Positions 25,578 to 31,988 of a stretch of 64,000 bases of DNA are shown piece after piece; position 1 is the first letter of the stretch; each line of letters opens with the position of its first letter. Both the position numbers and the translations under genes were made by a program. Origin of the DNA: Adlercreutzia sp. ZJ141 (lineage in GTDB: Bacteria > Actinomycetota > Coriobacteriia > Coriobacteriales > Eggerthellaceae); assembly GCF_011038965.1 (NCBI RefSeq), contig NZ_JAAKEB010000003.1, forward strand, positions 92,314 to 156,313, written 5' to 3'. The notes under the pieces were generated by a model, which worked only from the letters and a program-made list of their open reading frames with translations, searched no databases and had not been told where the DNA came from.

Positions 25578-26810
25578 CTAACGGGAGAGGGACAGATCCC
25601 AGTCTTTGTTGATAACGCCCTTGTCGTAGAAGGTTTTAATTTGCTCGTCGGTGTATCCGAGCTCGTGCAGAATCTCTTCGTTGTTCTCGCCGAAACTGGG
25701 AGCTGGACGCCACACACGACCGGGATTGTTCTTAAACTTGGGCAACGGACCCACAGCACGCAGCTTCGTGCCTTTAACGGTCTCCCATTCCTCGATAACA
25801 TGGCGAGCCTGAACGTGGGGGTTGTTTTCGACGTCTTCCCAGCTGTTCACCTTGGAAACAGGTGCGCCACCGGCCAACATTTCAGCTTCCGCCTCGTCGC
25901 AGGTGCGCTCCAACAGCCAGGCGCGTAGAGCAGCCTCGAATGCCTTGCCAGACTCCGATTCGACGTTGTACAAGCCGATCTTCGCTGGGAACAGTTCTGA
26001 GCCGTACTCCAAACCGATGACTTTGCATACCTTTTCCAGCGTGGAAGCGCCAGAGAAGCAGCAGTACAGGATTTTGCCATCTTTACAGGGAAAACCGCCC
26101 CAGCCCGCAATCATGGACTTTTCGCCCGTCTTAGGGAATTCCTTATGGAATGTGAAGTAGTCGGTAGCGAAGATAGAGCAACGCATCATAAGCTCATACT
26201 GGGCAACGTCGATAGATTCACCCTTGCCCGTGCGCTGTGCGTTGTGGACGCCAGCCAAGCAAGCCATTGCCGTCCAGATAGCAGTAATATAGTCGGCAAC
26301 GTAAGGGCCTACGGCATAGGGAGGAGTAGCACCGCCGTTCTGGTTTTCCCACATGTAACCAGAGAATGCCTGAGCTGTTGCGTCAAAGCCCCCACGGGTT
26401 ACGTACTCGGGCAGACCGGTTTGGCCATAGCCGGAAATGTGGGCGATAACCAACTTGGGGTTCACTTCCCACAAGGTTTCATCGGAAAGATTCAAGCGAT
26501 CAAACTGGCCGCCTTTCGAGGACTCGATGAAAATATCGGCATCCTTCACCAAATCAAGAACGATCTGACGACCCTCTTCGGACCTCAAGCGAATGCCTAT
26601 GGCGCGCTGGTTGCGGCGCTCAGACTCAGGCTGTATGTTGTGAAGCGTACGGGTATAGTCAGGAGCGTCTGCGTTTTCAATCCAAACAACATCAGCACCA
26701 TACTCGCTAAAAAAGGTTGGACCCAAAGGACCCGCCAGAGATGAAGATGCGTGTACAACCCGCAGGTCGTTCAGCAAACCGAATTCTGGCTTTGCTTGAT
26801 TTTTCCACAT
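25578..26810 (-). CDS. caiB: CaiB-type family III CoA transferase
   Basis: A 410-residue cytoplasmic CoA transferase that moves CoA between acids without ATP. It is strikingly like E. coli CaiB across its length: GLLNDLRVV, VVWIENA, LVIAHISGYGQTG, TAQAFSGYMW, TGKGESIDVAQYE and PKFKNNPGRVWRPAPSFG. The catalytic aspartate sits in GPYVADYITA at about residue 173, matching D169 of CaiB. The ATG at 26810 has AAAGGAG. It is the first gene after a MerR-type promoter and is divergent from fixC. The resemblance points to a carnitine-like or other short unsaturated acid, but family III enzymes vary in substrate. Confidence 0.87.
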   Translation of the reverse strand: MWKNQAKPEFGLLNDLRVVHASSSLAGPLGPTFFSEYGADVVWIENADAPDYTRTLHNIQPESERRNQRAIGIRLRSEEGRQIVLDLVKDADIFIESSKGGQFDRLNLSDETLWEVNPKLVIAHISGYGQTGLPEYVTRGGFDATAQAFSGYMWENQNGGATPPYAVGPYVADYITAIWTAMACLAGVHNAQRTGKGESIDVAQYELMMRCSIFATDYFTFHKEFPKTGEKSMIAGWGGFPCKDGKILYCCFSGASTLEKVCKVIGLEYGSELFPAKIGLYNVESESGKAFEAALRAWLLERTCDEAEAEMLAGGAPVSKVNSWEDVENNPHVQARHVIEEWETVKGTKLRAVGPLPKFKNNPGRVWRPAPSFGENNEEILHELGYTDEQIKTFYDKGVINKDWDLSLSR

Positions 26811-26872
26811 AGAAACTCCTTTTCTATTACCTGAGATAACCGTCAGCGATGATTTCTCCACCGCTTACCGAG

Positions 26873-26903
26873 AGTGTAAAACCTCAAATCGCTTGAGAGT
26901 CAA
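26873..26903 (-). promoter_or_regulatory. MerR-type promoter of caiB
   Basis: Minus-strand -35 TTGACT (26903-26898), dyad CTCAA-N5-TTGAG (26897-26883), and -10 TACACT (26878-26873), spacer 19 bp. A long spacer holding a dyad is the hallmark of promoters activated by MerR-family proteins. Confidence 0.82.
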
Positions 26904-26947
26904 CGCCATTCGTTGAGAGAAGAATCGGAAGTTTTTCAAATTTCCCG

Positions 26948-26978
26948 TTGACTCTCAACCGTTTTGAGACTTGAAAAT
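26948..26978 (+). promoter_or_regulatory. MerR-type promoter of fixC-fixX
   Basis: -35 TTGACT (26948-26953), dyad CTCAA-N5-TTGAG (26954-26968), -10 GAAAAT (26973-26978), spacer 19 bp. It is a mirror copy of the caiB promoter 45 bases away, so one regulator can switch both arms. Confidence 0.82.
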
Positions 26979-27045
26979 GGCAAACGAGATGCGGAGCGCA
27001 AAAAGAAACGGGCATCTCGCAACAGCAGAGAAAGAAGGAGATGGT

Positions 27046-28362
27046 ATGGAAGAGCGCGATTTCGACGTTATCGTCGTGGGCGCTGGCTGCGCTGGGGCAG
27101 TAGCCGCATACGTCGCCGCCAAGCAAGGCAAAACAACCTTGCTTATCGACCGCGGCGAATATGCCGGTGCGAAAAACATGACCGGCGGTCGTATGTACGC
27201 TCACGCATTGAAGAAAGTCATCGCCAAATACGAGGGCGAAGACTTTGACTGGGAAAACGACAATCCCTTTGAGCGTAAGATCACTCATGAGCGCTTATGT
27301 TTGTTAGACCCTCAAAGCGCTGTAACCTTTGACCACAGCTCTGACAACCTGCGCAAGCCCACCAGCGATTCCTATTCGGTTCTGGCGACCACGTTGGATC
27401 AGTGGCTGTGTGACAAAGCGGAAGAAGCGGGTGCCGAATTGATCTTCGGTATCCCCGTAGAAGAGTTAGTCAAAGATGAATCGGGCGCCATCATCGGCAT
27501 CCGTGCAGGCGAAGACACCTTTACCTGTCATGCGGTCATCTTGGCTGAAGGTCAGAATGCTCTGCTAGCGGAGCGATCCTTGGGCGTTCCTCGCACCAAG
27601 GACAATCAAATGGCGGTAGGTATCAAGGAGGTCTTCGAGCTTGACTCCAAGACTATCGAGGATCGCTTTCTGTGTCCTGAAGGCGAAGGCGCAGCCATGC
27701 TGTTCGTCGGTGACTGCACCCATGGCGTTGTAGGCGGCGGCTTCCTATACACCAACAAGACTTCTATCTCCCTGGGCCTGGTGGCAACTATCAAGGAGCT
27801 CTCAGAATCTGACACCACCATTTACCAGGCGTTCGACGATTTTAAGAAGCACCCGGCGGTAGCCCCTATCATCCGCGGTGCCAAGATGGTCGAGCACTCT
27901 GGTCATATGGTGGCAGAAGGTGGCTACAACTCCATCCCTGAGACCTGCTACGATGGCTGCCTCATTGCAGGCGACGCTGCCAATCTGTGTATGAACCTAG
28001 GTTATCAGGTGCGTGGCTTGGATTTCGCTACCGCCACTGGCCAGTTCGCTGCCGAAGCGGTCTGTGCCGCAATCGACGCCGAAGATGTCTCCAAAGCCGG
28101 TCTAGCATCGTATAAAGTAGCGATGGATAGCTCTTTCGTAACACAAGATATGCGCACCTTCAAGGATTGGCCCTCCACCATGGAGCATTGGGAGAGCATG
28201 TTTACTGACTATCCCAAGATGCTGGGCGAAATATTCGACTGCTTATTCGTTGTCGATGGCAAGCCCCAAGAGCATCTGGTGAAGCGTCTGATGCCCATTA
28301 TCAAGAAGCGCGGCCTGTTTAAGACCGGCAAAGAAATCATGAAGGCGGTGAAATCTCTCTAA
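27046..28362 (+). CDS. fixC: FixC, ETF-quinone oxidoreductase-like flavoprotein
   Basis: A 438-residue FAD protein of the FixC / ETF-QO family. The N-terminal Rossmann motif VVGAGCAGAVAA is followed by GAKNMTGGRMYAH, a block shared with E. coli FixC, and by the second FAD site CLIAGDAANLC near residue 310. It would pass electrons between the FixAB flavoprotein and the quinone pool together with FixX, at the inner face of the membrane. The ATG at 27046 has GAAGGAGATG just upstream; 25 further in-frame codons upstream are not family-like. Start and stop couple it to fixX. Confidence 0.94.
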   Translation: MEERDFDVIVVGAGCAGAVAAYVAAKQGKTTLLIDRGEYAGAKNMTGGRMYAHALKKVIAKYEGEDFDWENDNPFERKITHERLCLLDPQSAVTFDHSSDNLRKPTSDSYSVLATTLDQWLCDKAEEAGAELIFGIPVEELVKDESGAIIGIRAGEDTFTCHAVILAEGQNALLAERSLGVPRTKDNQMAVGIKEVFELDSKTIEDRFLCPEGEGAAMLFVGDCTHGVVGGGFLYTNKTSISLGLVATIKELSESDTTIYQAFDDFKKHPAVAPIIRGAKMVEHSGHMVAEGGYNSIPETCYDGCLIAGDAANLCMNLGYQVRGLDFATATGQFAAEAVCAAIDAEDVSKAGLASYKVAMDSSFVTQDMRTFKDWPSTMEHWESMFTDYPKMLGEIFDCLFVVDGKPQEHLVKRLMPIIKKRGLFKTGKEIMKAVKSL

Positions 28363-28673
28363 TGAAGACGTTAAGGCCTATCACATGCCGAGTTGACGAG
28401 TTGATTTCGGTCGACAAGTTTGCCGTTGATGAGGAAAATGCCCATATTGAATTGGCTTGCGACAGCCTTTCCGAGCTTGATGCTGTCGAATTCGGTAAGC
28501 TAATCCGCGTCTGTCCCGCTGGACTGTATCGCGAAGACGAAAATGGTGAACGTGCCTTTGATTACGCTGGTTGTCTAGAATGCGGTACCTGCCGTATTGC
28601 CTGCGCAGACACTATCGTAAAAAAATGGAATCAGCCCTCCGCATTCTGCGGTGTTTCGTATCGCTTCGGCTAG
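28362..28673 (+). CDS. fixX: FixX ferredoxin-like protein
   Basis: A 103-residue iron-sulfur protein. Cysteines at C51 (VCPAGLY) and C71, C74, C77 and C81 (GCLECGTCRIAC) match the FixX [4Fe-4S] site, and FDYAGCLECGTCRI is almost identical to E. coli FixX. It starts in the TAATG overlap with fixC. FixX normally forms a complex with FixC, corresponding to the iron-sulfur domain of ETF-quinone oxidoreductase. Confidence 0.94.
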   Translation: MKTLRPITCRVDELISVDKFAVDEENAHIELACDSLSELDAVEFGKLIRVCPAGLYREDENGERAFDYAGCLECGTCRIACADTIVKKWNQPSAFCGVSYRFG

Positions 28674-28684
28674 ATTCATCAGCT

Positions 28685-28858
28685 ATGGAAAGTCGCAACT
28701 CACTTGAGGCTGATAAACGCGATTATGAGCGTGTCATGCAGTTACGCGACGCCCATGGAAAGCTCTGCTATCGGTGTACGGGATGTAACCGTTGCACCTT
28801 CGGAGTAGAGCTCAGCAAAAGAAAGGCCGCTCGTTTAGCTTCCTCCCTCCGACAATAG
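28685..28858 (+). CDS. Small Cys-rich protein downstream of fixX
   Basis: A possible 57-residue protein beginning 11 bases after fixX. It has charged ends and a central CYRCTGCNRCTF, that is CX2CX2CX2C, the cysteine spacing of a [4Fe-4S] or zinc site. Codon use looks coding (for example GAT, CGC, GAG, CTC choices like those of fixX). There is no clear ribosome-binding site, so expression would rely on coupling. I do not recognise a family. If real, it could be an extra electron carrier of the Fix complex. Confidence 0.5.
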   Translation: MESRNSLEADKRDYERVMQLRDAHGKLCYRCTGCNRCTFGVELSKRKAARLASSLRQ

Positions 28859-28975
28859 GCTGTCCCCGTTACCCTGCTATCTTCTGAAGAAAACGGAATA
28901 ATGGGCTTATTGTCCAAAACGGTGAGATGCATGTTGTCTTGTGTTGAATGGAACGGCTGACAGCAAGGGTTTTCG

Positions 28976-29021
28976 GACTCCGGCCATCCATCCTACGTTA
29001 GCGGGATGGATGGCCGGAGTC
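28976..29021. terminator. Bidirectional terminator, 18-bp stem
   Basis: Perfect 18-bp stem GACTCCGGCCATCCATCC with its complement at 29004-29021, 10-base loop. TTTTCC follows on the plus strand, and a run of A's in the complement gives GAAAAC ahead of it on the minus strand. It ends the fixC operon and the DUF2442 gene that converges from the right. Confidence 0.88.
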
Positions 29022-29030
29022 AGTGTTTTC

Positions 29031-29465
29031 CTAGGCGAGGGTGGGGTTGCCGTATTCTCGCTCCATGGCTTCGCGTGTAACGATCCATTGCTTCCCGTAT
29101 TTCCGTACGTCAACTCCAGGGACTATCTTGCCGTACGAGACAGCCTTCCTCAGCGTTGATTCGCTGAGTTCCCAAAGCTCGCTGGCGTCAGCAAAGGACA
29201 TTAGGCCGTCGAAGGGTGTCTGCACTTCCGTCCCGTTGTTCCACAACTCATCGCAGGAGAGGTCGATGTCGTCGCTCCAGACGATACCGTATCCTCCTAC
29301 GTCAACTTCCACGCTGCTGAACAGATGCTCGTCCGCAAGAGGTGCGAAAGCGTCGAGACGATCCAGGAGGGGAACGATGCCATATAGCTTCGTCGTGCCG
29401 TTCGTAAACTGCACCGAAAGTTTCAAACCGGGAAGCGCTGTTACGTTTTTGACCTTGTGGAACAT
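29031..29465 (-). CDS. DUF2442 protein with C-terminal helix-turn-helix
   Basis: A 144-residue protein. The first ~80 residues fit DUF2442 (VKNVTALPGLKLSVQFTNGT, SVEVDVGGYGIVWSDDIDLSCDELW). The last ~60 residues read as a helix-turn-helix or excisionase-like module (MSFADASELWELSESTLRKAVSYGK, then KQWIVTREAMERE). DUF2442 proteins are commonly paired with DUF4160 proteins in antitoxin/toxin-like modules, and the DUF4160 gene is nine bases upstream. The DNA-binding tail could make the pair self-regulating. Function is inferred from pairing only. Confidence 0.75.
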   Translation of the reverse strand: MFHKVKNVTALPGLKLSVQFTNGTTKLYGIVPLLDRLDAFAPLADEHLFSSVEVDVGGYGIVWSDDIDLSCDELWNNGTEVQTPFDGLMSFADASELWELSESTLRKAVSYGKIVPGVDVRKYGKQWIVTREAMEREYGNPTLA

Positions 29466-29474
29466 AATTATCTC

Positions 29475-29876
29475 CTAGTCTAGGGGGTCGAGCTTCTTGA
29501 ACTCCTGGGTTTCCCACATCGTTAGAAGGTCTTCCCGATTACGTGATATCCACTCCCTCACCATGCTTGCTGCCCTGTCGGGAAATCCGCCATCGATGAG
29601 CGCGCCCGTTCTGATGTCGAATGCGGCGGCGTCCTCGCCGTAGATTGTATGGATTCCGTCCCTTGTTTCCGGGGCGTTTTCCCATGCACACGCTTTCTTA
29701 ACAAACGCTTCGACGCTCGTCGGTTGGCGGTTTTCGGGCGTTTTCTCACATGATGGGGCACCCGTCTCACCGTCCACAACATATGGTGTCATTTCGCTTC
29801 GGCAGGGTTCGCCGCGTGGCATCGTAATGGAATCGTAGGGCATGAAATGGGACAAAAAGGCATGGAATTCTTGCAA
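29475..29876 (-). CDS. DUF4160-like protein with atypical N-terminus
   Basis: A protein of up to 133 residues. The last ~55 residues match the C-terminal half of DUF4160 (YGEDAAAFDIRTGALIDG, then REWISRNREDLLTMWE). The usual N-terminal block of DUF4160 with its histidine pair (the HxPPHxH region) is missing and replaced by unrelated sequence, so the gene may be truncated or recombined. An internal ATG at 29792 is an alternative start. The 5' end at 29876 overlaps the -35 of the divergent mraZ promoter. It probably acts with the DUF2442 gene. Confidence 0.6.
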   Translation of the reverse strand: MQEFHAFLSHFMPYDSITMPRGEPCRSEMTPYVVDGETGAPSCEKTPENRQPTSVEAFVKKACAWENAPETRDGIHTIYGEDAAAFDIRTGALIDGGFPDRAASMVREWISRNREDLLTMWETQEFKKLDPLD

Positions 29877-29899
29877 AGTGGCATAGGTTTGCGTAGAAT
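29871..29899 (+). promoter_or_regulatory. Promoter of mraZ and the dcw cluster
   Basis: TTGCAA (29871-29876), 17-bp spacer, TAGAAT (29894-29899). Transcription would begin near 29906, about 42 bases before the mraZ start. Confidence 0.7.
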
Positions 29900-29947
29900 G
29901 ATGACCAGTCGGAAAGGGCGCGTTGCGTCAATGGATGAAGGAAGCGC

Positions 29948-30433
29948 GTGAGCGAAAACGTCGAAAAGGAAGCGGCATCGGCAGTGCACACCACAACGGT
30001 GCGCCTGAACGGTGAGTATCGCTTCAAGATCGACAGCAAAGGTCGCATGTCGCTGCCTGCGAAATTCCGCAAGGTCCTAACCAACGAACTTGTAGTCGTT
30101 CGCGAGCCGGAAGATGAATGCTTGTACGTTTTCCAGCCCGATGATTACGAGAATTGGATCGATGAGCTGTTTAAAGAGCGCTTCAACGGCTTTAACAAGA
30201 CAAGCCGTAAGCAAAAAGTGCTCATGCGCAAGCTGAAGGCGCGCGCTCGTAGCGTTGATATCGATTCATCGGGGCGCATCATGCTTCCAGCAGATGCGCG
30301 CGAGGAAGTTGGCATTGATGGCGAGGTTGTCGTACTCGGTTCCACCGGTTACTTCGAGATCTGGGATCCCCAGGCCTACGATGAGATGATGAACGACGAG
30401 GAAATCAGCCTGTCCGATTTCATGACCGACTAG
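29948..30433 (+). CDS. mraZ: Transcriptional regulator MraZ
   Basis: First gene of the division/cell-wall cluster. Two MraZ/SpoVT-AbrB half domains are visible, YRFKIDSKGRMSLPAKFR near residue 24 and VDIDSSGRIMLPADAREEVG near residue 103. MraZ represses its own cluster in other bacteria. GTG start at 29948 with AAGGA five bases upstream; rsmH follows after four bases. The 161 residues include a short polar N-terminal extension. Confidence 0.95.
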   Translation: MSENVEKEAASAVHTTTVRLNGEYRFKIDSKGRMSLPAKFRKVLTNELVVVREPEDECLYVFQPDDYENWIDELFKERFNGFNKTSRKQKVLMRKLKARARSVDIDSSGRIMLPADAREEVGIDGEVVVLGSTGYFEIWDPQAYDEMMNDEEISLSDFMTD

Positions 30434-30437
30434 AACC

Positions 30438-31394
30438 ATGACAAGCGAATATCGGCATATACCGGTCCTGCTAACCGAGTGCATCGAACAACTCAAACTA
30501 GAACCGCAGCATACGTTCGTTGATATGACACTCGGTTATGCAGGGCATTCATTCGAAGTTGCGAAGCTCCTTGGTCCGGACGGCACGCTTATTGGCATCG
30601 ATCAGGACGAGCAGGCACTTGCCTTTGCCTCGTCGAAACTCGGGACGCTGCCGGAAGGCTCGCGCCCGGCCATCGAGCTCATACGTAGCAACTTCGGCGA
30701 TTTAGACACCGCCCTTTTAGGGGCCGAGGTGCCGGGAATCGACGCGGTTCTGTTCGATCTCGGTGTCTCGTCCGTGCAGATCGACACGCCGTCGCGGGGC
30801 TTCTCCTTCAAGGAAGACAGCCCGCTTGATATGCGGATGGATCCGGGGAAACAAACCCTAACCGCAGCAGAGATCGTTAACACTTACAACGCAGCAGATC
30901 TCACCCGGATCATTCGAACCTACTCCGACGAGAAATGGGCGAGCCGTATTGCCTCCTTCATCGTGAAGGCTCGCGAACAGGCTCCCATTGAGACGAGCTT
31001 TCAGCTGGTCGATATCATAAAGGCAGCCATCCCGGCATCGGCGCGCCGCGCCGGCGGTCATCCAGCAAAGCGTACGTTTCAGGCACTGCGCATTGAAGTG
31101 AACGCCGAGCTTGACGTACTTAGGCGCGGTTTGGAAGCGGCCATTCGGTGGCTGAACCCTGGCGGTCGGATCGTGGTGATGAGCTATCACTCGCTTGAGG
31201 ATCGCATTGTGAAGGAAACCTTCGCAGCGATGGCGAACCGATGCACCTGCCCGCCTGATTTACCCCTGTGCGTCTGCGGTAGACAGCCGATACTCGATAT
31301 TGTGACAAGAAAGCCCATCGTGGCTTGCGAAGACGAGGTGAAACGTAACCCTCGCGCGCGCAGCGCCAAGCTGCGGGTCGCGCAAAAGCGTTAA
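30438..31394 (+). CDS. rsmH: 16S rRNA m4C1402 methyltransferase
   Basis: SAM-dependent methyltransferase (also called MraW) that modifies C1402 of 16S rRNA. Signatures: HIPVLLTECIEQL at the start, FVDMTLGYAGHS (SAM site), DLGVSSVQID near residue 110, RGGHPAKRTFQALRIEVN (family block, split) and SYHSLEDRIVK. 318 residues is normal. It directly follows mraZ, as in most bacteria. Confidence 0.96.
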   Translation: MTSEYRHIPVLLTECIEQLKLEPQHTFVDMTLGYAGHSFEVAKLLGPDGTLIGIDQDEQALAFASSKLGTLPEGSRPAIELIRSNFGDLDTALLGAEVPGIDAVLFDLGVSSVQIDTPSRGFSFKEDSPLDMRMDPGKQTLTAAEIVNTYNAADLTRIIRTYSDEKWASRIASFIVKAREQAPIETSFQLVDIIKAAIPASARRAGGHPAKRTFQALRIEVNAELDVLRRGLEAAIRWLNPGGRIVVMSYHSLEDRIVKETFAAMANRCTCPPDLPLCVCGRQPILDIVTRKPIVACEDEVKRNPRARSAKLRVAQKR

Positions 31395-31488
31395 CAAGCA
31401 ACGAGCACCAACTTAAGCACTAACCACGCACTAAGCGTGAATAACGGCCCACCGAAACGAAGCTGAAACGAAGAAAGGGGGACAGCCC

Positions 31489-31980
31489 ATGGGCGCAGCA
31501 CCGGCATATTCTGCATACGCACAGCGTCAGGCGGCGCGGTCCTCCCAGTGGGCTCCAGCTCGCACCACGCGCGACCGTATTGATGTCGTACCGGGTCGTC
31601 GTGCGCACACTACACATCCCGTGCCGCAACAGTCGAGTGCTGTGTTCGTGGCGAAGGTGGTTGCTGTTGTGCTGTTGGTGGTGGCGGTTATGGGTATTGC
31701 CCGCATCGCGCTGACCACCGCAACCGTTACGACGTCTATTCAGTCACAGGAACTGTCGAGTCAGATCGAGGACGCCCGTTCCAACGGTGTGGCGCTCGAG
31801 GCCTCGCAAACGGTGCTTGCTAGTTCGACTCGCGTCAAGAACATGGCGACTGGCCTTGGTATGGCAGCTCCCACATCGGTTGAAAACCTAACGCTTCCCG
31901 AAGACGTAGTTGCCACCGACGCCAATGGCGCACTGTCGCTTTCCAAGAGCCTCGACCGCGTGGCAAACGCCGGAGAGTAA
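31489..31980 (+). CDS. ftsL: FtsL-like division protein
   Basis: A 163-residue bitopic membrane protein: a basic cytoplasmic tail of ~50 residues, one membrane segment (AVVLLVVAVMGIARIAL, residues ~58-75) and an outer coiled-coil (SQELSSQIEDARSNGVALEASQ). Sequence similarity to FtsL is weak, as is usual, but the position between rsmH and ftsI is diagnostic. FtsL joins FtsB and FtsQ to activate FtsWI. Confidence 0.8.
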   Translation: MGAAPAYSAYAQRQAARSSQWAPARTTRDRIDVVPGRRAHTTHPVPQQSSAVFVAKVVAVVLLVVAVMGIARIALTTATVTTSIQSQELSSQIEDARSNGVALEASQTVLASSTRVKNMATGLGMAAPTSVENLTLPEDVVATDANGALSLSKSLDRVANAGE

Positions 31981-31988
31981 GTTCGAGC

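Noticed and set aside
29041..29478. A plus-strand 145-codon frame opposite the DUF2442 gene
   Set aside because: The minus strand encodes a recognisable DUF2442 domain; the plus frame has no pattern.
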